Source: Cellvibrionaceae bacterium
Lineage (GTDB): Bacteria; Pseudomonadota; Gammaproteobacteria; Pseudomonadales; Cellvibrionaceae
Direction of reading: 5' to 3'
Assembly (NCBI GenBank): GCA_025800365.1
Contig: JAOXRT010000027.1
Coordinates: forward strand, 1-64,000
Length of the DNA stretch: 64,000 nt
Positions 9,674-18,458 of the stretch are shown here, piece by piece. Position 1 is the stretch's first letter; each line of letters begins with the position of its first letter. The notes under the pieces were generated by a model. The model was not told the DNA's origin and did no database searches. It saw only the letters and a list, made by a program, of their open reading frames with translations. A program made the position numbers and the translations under genes.

Positions 9674-10309
9674 ATGTCTGAAGATTTTAAATTGAATGCC
9701 CAAGCCCGTGACGTGCAGGGAAAAGGTGCGAGCCGCCGCCTGCGTCGTCTGGAAGGTAAAGTTCCTGCTATCGTTTACGGTGGTAAGAAGAAGCCTACCA
9801 ACATCACCGTTGCTCACAACGAGTTGATTAAGCACTTAGAAAACGAAGCGTTTTACTCTCACATCATCGAGCTAGACATCGATGGCAAAACTGAGAACGT
9901 AATTCTAAAAGACTTGCAGCGTCACCCAGCCAAAGCCTTGGTTATGCACGCTGATTTCTTGCGCGTTTCTAAGACCAAGAAGTTCAAGACTACTGTACCT
10001 CTACACTTCATCAACGAAAATACTTGTGAAGCTGTTAAGCTACAGGGCTGCACCATTGCTCACAGCATGACTGAACTTGAAATCACTTGCTTGCCAGCCA
10101 ACCTACCTGAGTTCATCGAAGTTGATTTCGCTGGCGTAGAAGCCGGTGCGGTAATCCACATTTCTGATTTGACTCTACCTAAGGGTGTTGAGTCTGTAGC
10201 TCTAAGCCACGGCGCTGACCACGATCTAACTGTTGCGATCGTAAACAAGCCTAAAGGCGCTGCTGCTGAAGAAAGTGAAGAAGAAGGCGGTGAAGAAGCT
10301 GCCGAGTAA
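9674..10309 (+). CDS. rplY: Large ribosomal subunit protein bL25 (CTC family)
   Basis: Binds loop E of 5S rRNA in the 50S subunit. The 211-residue form has the N-terminal L25 domain (about 1-95; motif GKGASRRLRR near 15-24 and VPAIVYGG near 30-37), the C-terminal TL5/CTC beta domain (95-190), and a very acidic tail (EESEEEGGEEAAE). Pseudomonads and many other bacteria carry this long form, whereas E. coli has only the first domain. A strong terminator follows at 10329. Confidence 0.96.
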   Translation: MSEDFKLNAQARDVQGKGASRRLRRLEGKVPAIVYGGKKKPTNITVAHNELIKHLENEAFYSHIIELDIDGKTENVILKDLQRHPAKALVMHADFLRVSKTKKFKTTVPLHFINENTCEAVKLQGCTIAHSMTELEITCLPANLPEFIEVDFAGVEAGAVIHISDLTLPKGVESVALSHGADHDLTVAIVNKPKGAAAEESEEEGGEEAAE

Positions 10310-10328
10310 TCGACACTCTTCTCTCTCC

Positions 10329-10356
10329 AAAAAAGCCGGCTTATGCCGGCTTTTTT
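10329..10356 (+). terminator. Rho-independent terminator after rplY
   Basis: A stem AAAAGCCGGC/GCCGGCTTTT with loop TTAT is followed by a T-run, 20 bp past the rplY stop. Confidence 0.9.
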
Positions 10357-10459
10357 ACGCCTATAGCTTTGGCCCCTGACATACCAAGCATTCCAGCTGC
10401 AACTATCGCGCACAGCTACTTTCTTATAGACTGGCTCTTTTCAAGGCTGGGAACCCCCG

Positions 10460-10933
10460 ATGATTAGAATAATTCTTCTTTGCTGCTGTTTTGCAGCCGC
10501 AAACTCTTATGCAGACGCCAAAGAAGCGGTCAATAACACCTTAGACAGATTCCACCAATATGCCGCCGAGGCAAATGGTAAAGCCTACTTTGAACTAATG
10601 AGCGAAGACATGGTTTACCTTGGCACCGATGCTAGCGAGCGCTGGAGCAAAGACGATTTTAAAGGCTACGCATTACCTTATTTCAACAAGGGCCGAGGTT
10701 GGCTGTATACCGCAAAAGAACGCCATATCATTATCAGCAAGGATGGTAAAATGGCTTGGTTTGATGAGCTACTATGGAATAAAAAATATGGTTTAGTGCG
10801 TGGCTCAGGTGTACTCAGCCTTGAAAAGGAAGGGGAACAAGAAAGCTGGAAATTCAGGCAGTATAATCTCGCCTTTCCAATCCCCAATGCATTAGCTGGC
10901 GAAGTAGTCGCTAAAATTAAACAGCACAAATAG
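10460..10933 (+). CDS. Exported SnoaL/NTF2-like (DUF4440-type) protein
   Basis: The 157-residue protein starts with a short hydrophobic signal peptide (cleavage likely after ANSYA, about residue 18). The rest resembles DUF4440 cone-fold proteins: a helix carrying LDRFHQYAAEANGKAYFELM, then DMVYLGTDASERW and strands with AWFDELLW and RGSGVLSL. Such domains bind small ligands or act as isomerases or hydrolases; no catalytic set can be assigned. It is followed by a small membrane protein 3 bp downstream and then pth, probably in one transcript. Confidence 0.7.
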   Translation: MIRIILLCCCFAAANSYADAKEAVNNTLDRFHQYAAEANGKAYFELMSEDMVYLGTDASERWSKDDFKGYALPYFNKGRGWLYTAKERHIIISKDGKMAWFDELLWNKKYGLVRGSGVLSLEKEGEQESWKFRQYNLAFPIPNALAGEVVAKIKQHK

Positions 10934-10936
10934 CCT

Positions 10937-11203
10937 ATGAAAACGATTATTTTCTACCTGGCCCTAGTAGCCTCTGCCGCTGGAATATTGGTAGCCATTG
11001 CCGCACTCGCGGGCTTTGGCGGAAATAGCAAGACTGAGACCGCCGTGTTTCTAAGCTTGATGTTCGCAGTAAGTAATGCCGCCATTGCCTATTCAGTTCA
11101 TATGATCCGAAAAGGCAAAGATATTGGGCATAAAGCTTATCCGGCCAGCCTCGTTTCTTTATTATTAGTGATTTTAATGATTTACCGCTGGTGGTCCGTT
11201 TAA
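10937..11203 (+). CDS. Small membrane protein of unknown function
   Basis: The protein has 88 residues with three predicted membrane helices (about 4-27, 38-57 and 69-85) and a basic loop (RKGKDIGHK) between the second and third. I recognise no family. The start is 3 bp after the upstream SnoaL-like gene and the stop is 17 bp before pth, so translation in a short operon is likely. Confidence 0.65.
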   Translation: MKTIIFYLALVASAAGILVAIAALAGFGGNSKTETAVFLSLMFAVSNAAIAYSVHMIRKGKDIGHKAYPASLVSLLLVILMIYRWWSV

Positions 11204-11220
11204 CCAGCTCAAGGAATATT

Positions 11221-11802
11221 ATGAACAACCCTATTCGTATGATTGTCGGCCTTTGCAATCCCGGCACTGAATATGATGGCACCCGCCACAATGCCGGCGC
11301 CGATTTTGTTGACGAACTGGCTCGCCAATACGCTGGACAACTTAGCCCCGAAAGTAAGTTTTACGGCGAAGCTGGCCGCATTAATGTCGGAGGCAAAGAC
11401 ATTCGCTTATTAAAGCCAACAACCTTTATGAATAGAAGCGGCCAGTCCGTAAGCGCGATGGCAAAGTTCTTTAAAATTGCTCCGGAAGAAATCCTAGTCG
11501 CCCACGACGAACTCGATATGGACCCGGGCGTCGCCAAACTCAAAATAGGTGGCGGCCACGGCGGCCACAATGGCTTACGGGATATCATCAAAGCCCTTGG
11601 CAACAACAATAACTTCGCTCGCCTGCGCATCGGTATTGGCCACCCAGGCAATGCAAAAGAAGTGGCTAACTATGTTTTAAAGCGTCCATCTGGTAGCGAT
11701 AAACAAGCGATCGATGATGCCATTTATGAAGCCAGCAAGGTGTTACCTACAGCGGCAGCCGGCCAATGGAATGAAGCCATGAAAGAGCTACACAGCAAGT
11801 AA
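11221..11802 (+). CDS. pth: Peptidyl-tRNA hydrolase
   Basis: Releases tRNA from peptidyl-tRNAs that fall off the ribosome. The 193-residue protein has the diagnostic [17 protein letters not shown] with the catalytic His at residue 23, then [19 protein letters not shown] and [14 protein letters not shown] placed the start at the ATG after the AAGGA ribosome-binding site; an in-frame upstream start at 11191 would overlap the preceding gene and add a non-conserved extension. In many relatives ychF follows pth; here an unrelated exported protein does. Confidence 0.95.
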   Translation: MNNPIRMIVGLCNPGTEYDGTRHNAGADFVDELARQYAGQLSPESKFYGEAGRINVGGKDIRLLKPTTFMNRSGQSVSAMAKFFKIAPEEILVAHDELDMDPGVAKLKIGGGHGGHNGLRDIIKALGNNNNFARLRIGIGHPGNAKEVANYVLKRPSGSDKQAIDDAIYEASKVLPTAAAGQWNEAMKELHSK

Positions 11803-11826
11803 TCTTCCCCTTCACTGGAAAGCTAG

Positions 11827-11869
11827 TCCTTTAGTGCTATTTTTAATTAATTGCCTAAGCACTAAAGGA
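11827..11869 (+). promoter_or_regulatory. Hairpin that includes the ribosome-binding site of the gene at 11880
   Basis: TCCTTTAGTGCT (11827-11838) is perfectly complementary to AGCACTAAAGGA (11858-11869), with a 19-base AT-rich loop. The AAAGGA of the right arm is the only good Shine-Dalgarno sequence for the GTG start at 11880 (10-base spacing). In the folded RNA the site would be paired. It could also contribute to pth transcription end, although no T-run follows. Confidence 0.55.
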
Positions 11870-11879
11870 TTTAGTTGTA

Positions 11880-13280
11880 GTGAAAAAGCTAGTAATTGCC
11901 CTAATGGCTCTGGGCATCTGCTCCCGTCCCTCTGTAGCTCAAGATTTAATTCCCAATGACTTGGATATTGTCAGCCTGAATGATGCTGGCGATATTGCTG
12001 ACAACCACGCTGACAACCCTGCCATTTCCGACAACGGTCGATTTATAGCCTTTCAATCGGCCGCAACAAACTTAGCCGCGGGCCACGGCGGCTTTACCGA
12101 CATCTACCTCAGAGATCGTCAAAACAACAGCACCATCCGCATTAGCCAAGGCCTTGCAAACAGCCCAAGTAACGGAGATTCCACGCGCCCAGCAATCACT
12201 CCTGACGGACGCTTTATCGCTTTTACATCGCTAGCCTCTAATCTAGTCGCAAGCGATAGCAACGCCAGTAAAGATGCCTTTGTATACGACCGAATAAATA
12301 ACAGCCTCGTTAGAGTTAGCGTTCGTAGCGATGGCAACGAAGGTAGCCAAGATACCGGAGATCAAGTATCAATTTCCGATGACGGCCAACTCCTTACTTT
12401 TATAGGCGGCGGCGACCTAGCTACACCCGCCGCAGCAAACAATGAACATGTCTACCTACACAACCGCAGCACAGGTCAAACCACTCTGGTAAGCCAAGCT
12501 TCTGGAACAGAGGGCAATGGCGCCTCAAGGCGGCCGTATATTGAAGGCTCAGGTAATCACATCATTTTCATCTCTGAAGCCAGCAACCTCGTAGCTGGCG
12601 ACAGCAATGGCATAGGCGATATTTTTAGCTGCGAAGTTAGTAGCGGAACCATGAGCCGAGTCAGCCTTACAGTAGGCGGTAGCGAAATCACTGACCTAGC
12701 GTCAAACTTTCGCCCCATCATTGCCGCCAATGGCCGCATCAGTGCAATGATTCACCCCTCCAGTCAAATGCTGCCCAGTGATAGCAACGGCCGACGAGAT
12801 ATCATTATTCACGATAATAGCAACGGCCAAAATACGGCTGTTAGTCAACACAGCAATGGAAGCCTTGGCAATCACAATAGTGCTGGCTCAGCAATTAGTG
12901 AGGACGGGCGCTTTATCAGTTTTTGGTCGGACGCTAGCAACCTGGTAGACAATGATACTAACGCCAGTCGTGATGCCTTTTTATACGACAGGGAGAATCA
13001 AAACACCTTTCGCATCAACCTTAGCAGCAGCGGCCAGGAAGCTGATGGCACAAGCTCCCAAACGGATATCTCAGGAAACGGGCAGTTTATTGCCTTTGGC
13101 TCAGCCGCCAGCAATATTACCCCCACGGCTAACCCCAGTGGCCAGCGACAAATACTGTTAATGCGAAACCCGATGATGGCGGGTAGTAGCAGCCACGCCG
13201 TGCCTAGCTTACCCACCCCCATGCAATTTATCTTGTTTGGCGCTCTTCTGGGCTTAGCTGCTCGTTTTAGAGCAAAATAG
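11880..13280 (+). CDS. Exported TolB-like beta-propeller protein with a C-terminal sorting tail
   Basis: The 466-residue protein starts at a GTG and has a signal peptide (cleavage near SVAQ, about residue 21). The body consists of repeats of the form DGRFIAF.S.ASNLV..D.N...D.F.YDR, at least six of them, as in TolB/WD40-like propellers. The C-terminus (about 440-466) reads VPSLPTPM, then a hydrophobic stretch, then RFRAK. This layout of short Pro motif, membrane helix and basic end resembles IPTL/PEP-CTERM-type protein-sorting tails. Calcium-like DxNxxxD motifs recur (DSNASKD, DSNGIGD, DTNASRD). Function is unknown; surface anchoring is inferred. Confidence 0.75.
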   Translation: MKKLVIALMALGICSRPSVAQDLIPNDLDIVSLNDAGDIADNHADNPAISDNGRFIAFQSAATNLAAGHGGFTDIYLRDRQNNSTIRISQGLANSPSNGDSTRPAITPDGRFIAFTSLASNLVASDSNASKDAFVYDRINNSLVRVSVRSDGNEGSQDTGDQVSISDDGQLLTFIGGGDLATPAAANNEHVYLHNRSTGQTTLVSQASGTEGNGASRRPYIEGSGNHIIFISEASNLVAGDSNGIGDIFSCEVSSGTMSRVSLTVGGSEITDLASNFRPIIAANGRISAMIHPSSQMLPSDSNGRRDIIIHDNSNGQNTAVSQHSNGSLGNHNSAGSAISEDGRFISFWSDASNLVDNDTNASRDAFLYDRENQNTFRINLSSSGQEADGTSSQTDISGNGQFIAFGSAASNITPTANPSGQRQILLMRNPMMAGSSSHAVPSLPTPMQFILFGALLGLAARFRAK

Positions 13281-13357
13281 CGAGTTTGCCGCTTGAGCAC
13301 CAGCTAATCTTGTTCGTCTAATCTTCAGTGTCATAACAACTAGAACTGGAGATGACG

Positions 13358-15202
13358 ATGAAACCCCTAGCCCTCGCGACATGCGTTTCGGCGCTGGCCT
13401 TATTTGGCTGCAATGAGCAAAATCAAACAGCTGCAAGCCAGAATCAAGCTGCCGCGCAAGCAAATGCACAAGCCTCTGCGCCAAACGCCGAACAAGCTGC
13501 TGCATTCCTTAAAAAAGCCAACGATGAACTGGCACAATCTCTGGAAGATTATGGCCGCGCCTCATGGATAGCCGCGACCTATATCAACTTCGATTCCCAG
13601 TACCTAGAGGCCAAAGCGGCAACCGAGTTCAGTTTGCTGAGTGTGAAGCTGGCGAAAGAAGCGGCCAAATATGACCAAGTGCAACTTGACGCATCTAGCC
13701 GCCGCCAGATGAACGCCCTAAAGAAAACCTTAAGCTTTCCAGCCCCGAATGATCCAGCACAAGCTAAACGCCTAGCGGAGATTGGCTCCAAGATGCAGGG
13801 CATGTATGGCAAAGGCAAGTACTGTAATGACGAGCGCTGCTACAACCTTGGTGAAATGAGCGCGGTTTTCGCCAATAGTCGAGACCCAGAGCTTTTAAAA
13901 GAGTTGTGGGCTGGCTGGCGCCAAGTTTCACCGCCAATGCGCCCATTGTATGAAGAGCAAGTTAGTATTGCTAACAAAGGCGCCAAAGACCTAGGCTTTG
14001 AAAACCTGAGTGTTCTGTGGCGCTCCAAGTACGATATGGATCCAGATGCATTTGCCGCCGATGCCGACGCCCAATGGCAAAAAGTGAAACCACTCTATGA
14101 TTCACTACAATGCCATGTGCGCGCCAAACTAAACGAGCACTACGGCGACGATGTTGCACCGGCGACCGGAAAAATCCCAGCGCATCTACTCGGCAATATG
14201 TGGGCTCAGACCTGGGGCAATGTTTACGATCTAGTTAAACCTGAAGGCGTTGAACAAAGCTACAATCTCACTCAGCTGATTGAAAAATCAGGCATGAGTG
14301 AAATGGACATGGTAAAAACGGGTGAAGCTTTCTTTAGCTCTTTAGGCTTTAAAGAATTACCGGAAACTTTTTGGGAGCGCTCACAGCTTACTAAGCCACA
14401 AGATCGCGATGTTGTCTGCCATGCCAGCGCTTGGGATATCGACAATATCGAAGATTTACGCATTAAAATGTGTATTCAAAAGAACGGTGAAGACTTCCAG
14501 ACCATTCATCATGAGCTGGGTCACAACTATTATCAGCGCGCCTACAATCAACAACCAATGTTGTTCCGTGAAAGCGCAAACGACGGTTTCCACGAAGCCT
14601 TGGGTGACGTTGTCGGCCTATCAATCACTCCAAGCTACTTGGTTCAAATTGGCTTGTTGGATAAAGAGCCCCCAGCCTCCGAAGATCTTGGCTTCTTGAT
14701 GCAGCAAGCTTTGGATAAAATTGCCTTCTTGCCATTTGGCTTACTCGTAGATAAGTGGCGCTGGCAAGTATTCAACGGCGACCTACAGCCTGCGGATTAC
14801 AACAAAGGTTGGTGGGAGCTGCGTGAAAAATATCAAGGTATTACTCCGCCGCTAGCACGTAGTGAAGCTAATTTTGATCCCGGTGCCAAATACCACGTGC
14901 CCGGCAACACACCTTACACTCGCTACTTCCTGGCCTTTATTCAGCAGTTTCAATTCCATCGTGCACTGTGTGAAAAAGCTGGCTATCAAGGCCCACTGCA
15001 TCGCTGCTCTATTTACAATAATAAAGAAGTCGGCGAGAGCTTAAAGACCATGATGGCCATGGGCTCCAGTCGCCCTTGGCAAGACGCTATGGAAGCGGTA
15101 ACTGGCCAGCGCGAGCTGGATGCTTCGGCGATCATAGATTACTTTGCGCCATTAAAAGTTTGGTTAGACGAGCAAAACAAAGGCCGTCAGTGCGGTTGGT
15201 AA
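13358..15202 (+). CDS. M2-family peptidyl-dipeptidase lipoprotein (angiotensin-converting-enzyme-like)
   Basis: Zinc metallopeptidase predicted to release dipeptides from peptide C-termini in the periplasm. A lipobox (LFGC) near residue 22 and an Ala/Gln-rich linker precede the catalytic domain. The zinc motif HHELGHNYY is at about 384-392, with the third ligand Glu in ESANDGFHEALGD about 24 residues on, as in ACE. Further ACE-like stretches are GNMWAQTW, PLYEQV-like text near 200, and FQFHRALCEKAG. I used the second ATG (13358), 6 bases after GGAG, rather than 13352, which abuts the GGAG. Length (about 614) matches bacterial single-domain ACE homologues. Confidence 0.92.
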   Translation: MKPLALATCVSALALFGCNEQNQTAASQNQAAAQANAQASAPNAEQAAAFLKKANDELAQSLEDYGRASWIAATYINFDSQYLEAKAATEFSLLSVKLAKEAAKYDQVQLDASSRRQMNALKKTLSFPAPNDPAQAKRLAEIGSKMQGMYGKGKYCNDERCYNLGEMSAVFANSRDPELLKELWAGWRQVSPPMRPLYEEQVSIANKGAKDLGFENLSVLWRSKYDMDPDAFAADADAQWQKVKPLYDSLQCHVRAKLNEHYGDDVAPATGKIPAHLLGNMWAQTWGNVYDLVKPEGVEQSYNLTQLIEKSGMSEMDMVKTGEAFFSSLGFKELPETFWERSQLTKPQDRDVVCHASAWDIDNIEDLRIKMCIQKNGEDFQTIHHELGHNYYQRAYNQQPMLFRESANDGFHEALGDVVGLSITPSYLVQIGLLDKEPPASEDLGFLMQQALDKIAFLPFGLLVDKWRWQVFNGDLQPADYNKGWWELREKYQGITPPLARSEANFDPGAKYHVPGNTPYTRYFLAFIQQFQFHRALCEKAGYQGPLHRCSIYNNKEVGESLKTMMAMGSSRPWQDAMEAVTGQRELDASAIIDYFAPLKVWLDEQNKGRQCGW

Positions 15203-15230
15203 TTTAGCTCTACCTTTTACTAACTTCCCA

Positions 15231-15269
15231 CTGCCCCACTCTATCTATTAAATGGATAGAGTTGGGCAG
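15231..15269 (+). terminator. Probable terminator hairpin after the M2 peptidase
   Basis: A 16-base stem with two mismatches (CTGCCCC.ACTCTATC-type arm with GGATAGAGTTGGGCAG) and a short AT loop lies 28 bp past the stop. The T-run is weak (CTTCTCT), so termination is possible but not certain. Confidence 0.5.
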
Positions 15270-15328
15270 CTTCTCTACTAAGAGTTCAAACTGCTCTCAA
15301 CTTCAAAGGCCTTTCAAACTAACTTCCA

Positions 15329-15895
15329 CTATGCTTTCCAAGCTATTTCTCGGCGCAACATCATCCACAAACTAATCATATAAGCGAACACCACTGCCAA
15401 CGCAATTGCACTCAAGCTATTTTTAGGAAATAAACAAAACGCAGACACTACCATTAATGTTCGGAGAACGGCATGAATAATTCCTAAGGGGTGTTGAATA
15501 ATCCAAGAATAGACCACCCAGTGCAAACCCAAAGCAATTGCCAAGCTAAGTGGTAGCAATTTTGGTTCTACAAACAACAAAGGAATGTGCACCGCCCAAA
15601 GCAAATTCACCATTAACACACAGTACCCCATTAAGGCAGACAAAGGGTTAGTGCGTGACATCAAATCTTCTTGTCTGAACTTGGCAATTAATAAGGCCAA
15701 TGGAAAAATAACCCCACTCGAAAACAGTAAAACATAAATCGCTAATTTCGAATCCAGAAAAAAGCTGATAACAGCAATGAACAGCCAAACCAGCATGCCG
15801 GCCAATGGCATGGAAATAGATCTCTGACTGCGCCGTTCAAAATCAGCCCTCATTTGCTCGATACTGGAAAATTGATTCGCATTAATATCAGACAT
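15329..15895 (-). CDS. Multi-pass membrane protein of unknown function
   Basis: The 188-residue protein starts with a soluble, charged N-terminus (about 30 residues, with FERRSQRS) followed by about six hydrophobic helices and a basic C-terminus (MLRREIAWKA). I chose the ATG at 15895; a TTG start at 15931 would add 12 residues without a better ribosome-binding site. I cannot assign a family. It lies alone between the M2 peptidase (convergent) and the nitroreductase operon's last gene. About 230 bp upstream hold no gene that I can see. Confidence 0.65.
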   Translation of the reverse strand: MSDINANQFSSIEQMRADFERRSQRSISMPLAGMLVWLFIAVISFFLDSKLAIYVLLFSSGVIFPLALLIAKFRQEDLMSRTNPLSALMGYCVLMVNLLWAVHIPLLFVEPKLLPLSLAIALGLHWVVYSWIIQHPLGIIHAVLRTLMVVSAFCLFPKNSLSAIALAVVFAYMISLWMMLRREIAWKA

Positions 15896-16128
15896 AATTC
15901 GCTTGGCCTTGAGAAAATAATCTTGTTGCAAAACTCAACTAAGAACGCTAGAAACCCACACAACTTTCACTTAAGTAGCGCTTCAATCGGATGTTTTCTT
16001 GAGCTTGCCCAATGCTTAAAAACGAAGCAATAAACCTTAATAAAGCTTACACTTCCGAACTTTTAGCTACACAAAAAACCAAAATTCACAGAATACTGAA
16101 AGTGAATAACTCAAGATTACTTAGCAGT

Positions 16129-16569
16129 TTAGGAATGACTAAGATAAGGGCTTAAAAACTTACCCACTTCCGCCTCACAACACCCGAGCTCCACAACAAC
16201 TCCAGCATCACGCAGCATTTTAATTCCCCGGCCATTATTGCGAGGATCGGGATCTAACATCGCTACCACAACATGCCTGATGCCAGAATCAATTAAAGTT
16301 TGTGCACAAGATGGTGTGCGACCTACAAATGAACATGGCTCCAAGGTTACATAGGCTGTGAGATCAGCACTATCGCAATTACAGGCATTGAGCGCCTGAA
16401 CCTCTGCGTGATTGCCGCCAATGGCTTGAGTAAAGCCACGAGCGACAACAAGGTCATGCTTTACTAGCAAACAGGCCACAGGCGGATTTGGTAAGCAAGC
16501 TGGTAGAGCTTGTCGAGATAAAGCCAACGCTTGCAGCATAAAAGCCTGCTTTTGCCTATGCCGCTGCAA
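16129..16569 (-). CDS. Stand-alone RibD-type deaminase domain protein
   Basis: Cytidine-deaminase-fold protein of 146 residues that resembles only the N-terminal deaminase half of the bifunctional riboflavin enzyme RibD. The zinc and catalytic motif HAEVQAL is at about 73-79, and the second zinc motif PCSFVGRTPSC matches the RibD signature PC.h.GrTPPC. The PNPPVACLLV motif near the start matches PNP.VG in RibD. The reductase half is absent. It may perform the pyrimidine deamination step of flavin synthesis or act on another substrate. It overlaps nothing but starts 3 bp after the glutaredoxin gene, as the last gene of a five-gene minus-strand operon. Confidence 0.85.
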   Translation of the reverse strand: MQRHRQKQAFMLQALALSRQALPACLPNPPVACLLVKHDLVVARGFTQAIGGNHAEVQALNACNCDSADLTAYVTLEPCSFVGRTPSCAQTLIDSGIRHVVVAMLDPDPRNNGRGIKMLRDAGVVVELGCCEAEVGKFLSPYLSHS

Positions 16570-16572
16570 TTG

Positions 16573-16905
16573 TTAGCCTTCCAGATATTTTAAAATGCGC
16601 TTTGTATCAAAACCCTTTATTACCTTGCCGTTTACCAGCAACAAAGGGACACCACGACCACCAAGCGCCTTGAATTGATCATACCCCTTGCTTGAGCTTT
16701 CGACATTATACTCATAATAGGGAATATTATTCTGCTCTAGGAACTTGCGTGTTTTTTTACAATAAGCGCACCATTGGGTGGCGTATAGAATAACTCTTTC
16801 TTCATGCTGGGCGGCATATTCGGGGGCTGGGCTATGAAAGCTAAACAGCTCGTCGCGGAACTGAAACAGCACAAGTAAAATTGCTACAAATATAAACTTT
16901 TTCAA
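16573..16905 (-). CDS. Membrane-anchored glutaredoxin-like protein
   Basis: The 110-residue protein has an N-terminal hydrophobic helix (2-14), a short linker, then a glutaredoxin fold. The redox motif is WCAYCKKT (CxxC, about 46-49), preceded by VILYATQ and followed by the GGRGVPLLLV cis-Pro and glutathione-site region and a GF motif. It probably reduces disulfides or mixed disulfides at the membrane; the side of the membrane cannot be told. It lies 39 bp downstream of the VWA gene and 3 bp before the RibD-type deaminase. Confidence 0.85.
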   Translation of the reverse strand: MKKFIFVAILLVLFQFRDELFSFHSPAPEYAAQHEERVILYATQWCAYCKKTRKFLEQNNIPYYEYNVESSSKGYDQFKALGGRGVPLLLVNGKVIKGFDTKRILKYLEG

Positions 16906-16944
16906 TACTCACCCACCACCGCGCTGGAAACCAATGGCTCTATA

Positions 16945-18414
16945 TTAACTGTGCTTTAAAAGATTGCCTAGGATACGCTCAAGATCCCTTAGTGAGTTGC
17001 AGCAATGCACCTCTGAACAATAAGGCCGATATGAGGCCATAATAGAATCGCCAGTATCCCAGCTATTGATATGCTCAGGGTTTAGCCAGAGAACCCGCCC
17101 CGCCTGAAGATAAACCTTCTGCCAAATATCCGCACGGCCATTGCCATTATTATTGCGAGCATCACCCAACATGATAACCGTGGTCTTTTGATCAACATCC
17201 TTCAGTGTATTTTCGGAAAAATCCGCCAAGGCCTTATCATAACTGGTAGACTGATTTGCCCACTTCGACATTATTTCAGCAAGTGCCTCTTCTAATTTAT
17301 TTTCCTTAAACAGGTCGGTTACTTCTCCCATATCAGAAGAAAACACAAAAGAACGACTGCGAGGCAACACTTCTTGCAGGCTGTGCACAAATAACAATAA
17401 AAAGCGCGCCACTCGGCTTACCGAACCGCTAACATCGCAAATCACCATTACTTTGGGTCGATCAACTACGGTAGTTTTCCAGCGAGTGTGGAACAGGACC
17501 CCATCATAGGCAGCATTGGCCGCTATGGTTTTGCGCACATCTAACAGGCCACGTTTGCGCAACTTCCTCTTGCGGCTATGAAGACTAGCCAGACGCTTGG
17601 CAGCCTTGCGCACCAGATCAGCCATTTGCTGCATATAATGGTTATCGATATTGGTAAGCTTTACTTTCTGCAGAGTAGTTTCTCGCAGCTGCTGCCCCTT
17701 TGCCTCGGCATAAAGTAGATATTGCTGCTCAACATAATCTTTAACCTGCTCTTGCAGCTGGGCCTGGGCAGATCTGAGTCGATTGGCCAAACGCTGCTGA
17801 GCCAGTTCATTACTTGCGTCTAGAGCCAGCAGCTCTTGATTTAAGGCTTCGTTACCCATGCGATTCATCATGCGATAACTAAATAAGGGCTTTTGGGTAA
17901 ATAACTGAATATTTTGAACCGATTCTTGCTGTCCAGCTTTGGCTATCGCCATTGCAATGGCCGCTGGGTCTGCCGCTTGCAGCATTTTTCCCAAGGGGGA
18001 GCTGGCGGAAACTTCTGTAGCGGAGTTCTCCGAAGACTCATCTTGCTCATTGTCTTCAGATTCGCCCCCACCTTGCCCAGAATTGCTGGACACCTCACTT
18101 GCGCCATCATTTGATGGCGACTCATCAGAACTCTGTTCATTCTGTTGCTCTAAATCATCGCCATCTTCAAGCGCCTCAGAACCTGAGGACGAAGCAGGCT
18201 CTGCAAACTTAAAAAATTCATCAAAATAGTGTTCGTAAGTTTGCTTATCCTGTTCATTCTTTGCCAACACTAAGCCAAGGCCCTGACGCAGGCGAGACTT
18301 TCCTTGCAAGCCCAACAGCTCAGCTGTTTTTAAGGCATCTAGAGTCTCCGCAGGGGATATAGGCACCCCCTGCTGACGCAGAGTATGGATAAAATCGGCA
18401 AAGACTTTCTGCAC
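16945..18414 (-). CDS. VWA-domain protein, CoxE-like, partner of MoxR ATPase
   Basis: The 489-residue cytoplasmic protein has an N-terminal helical domain (1-75), a very acidic Ser/Glu/Asp-rich linker (about 75-140), a helical and basic region (150-300, with LHSRKRKLRKRGLLD), and a C-terminal von Willebrand A domain with the metal site DVSGSVS near residue 327. CoxE/YehP-like VWA proteins typically work with MoxR AAA+ ATPases in metal-cofactor insertion or complex maturation. The moxR gene is directly upstream (44 bp). The client is unknown; the neighbours (nitroreductase, glutaredoxin) suggest a redox protein, which is inference. Confidence 0.85.
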   Translation of the reverse strand: MQKVFADFIHTLRQQGVPISPAETLDALKTAELLGLQGKSRLRQGLGLVLAKNEQDKQTYEHYFDEFFKFAEPASSSGSEALEDGDDLEQQNEQSSDESPSNDGASEVSSNSGQGGGESEDNEQDESSENSATEVSASSPLGKMLQAADPAAIAMAIAKAGQQESVQNIQLFTQKPLFSYRMMNRMGNEALNQELLALDASNELAQQRLANRLRSAQAQLQEQVKDYVEQQYLLYAEAKGQQLRETTLQKVKLTNIDNHYMQQMADLVRKAAKRLASLHSRKRKLRKRGLLDVRKTIAANAAYDGVLFHTRWKTTVVDRPKVMVICDVSGSVSRVARFLLLFVHSLQEVLPRSRSFVFSSDMGEVTDLFKENKLEEALAEIMSKWANQSTSYDKALADFSENTLKDVDQKTTVIMLGDARNNNGNGRADIWQKVYLQAGRVLWLNPEHINSWDTGDSIMASYRPYCSEVHCCNSLRDLERILGNLLKHS

Positions 18415-18458
18415 TTTGACTAACCTATTTATTAATACAGTACATTTTTTAAAACAAA

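Noticed and set aside
11191-11220. Upstream extension of pth
   Set aside because: It overlaps the preceding gene and adds residues not found in Pth; a ribosome-binding site fits the ATG at 11221.
15896-16128. Hidden gene between the membrane protein and the deaminase
   Set aside because: No frame with a start and ribosome-binding site; AT-rich and unstructured by eye.
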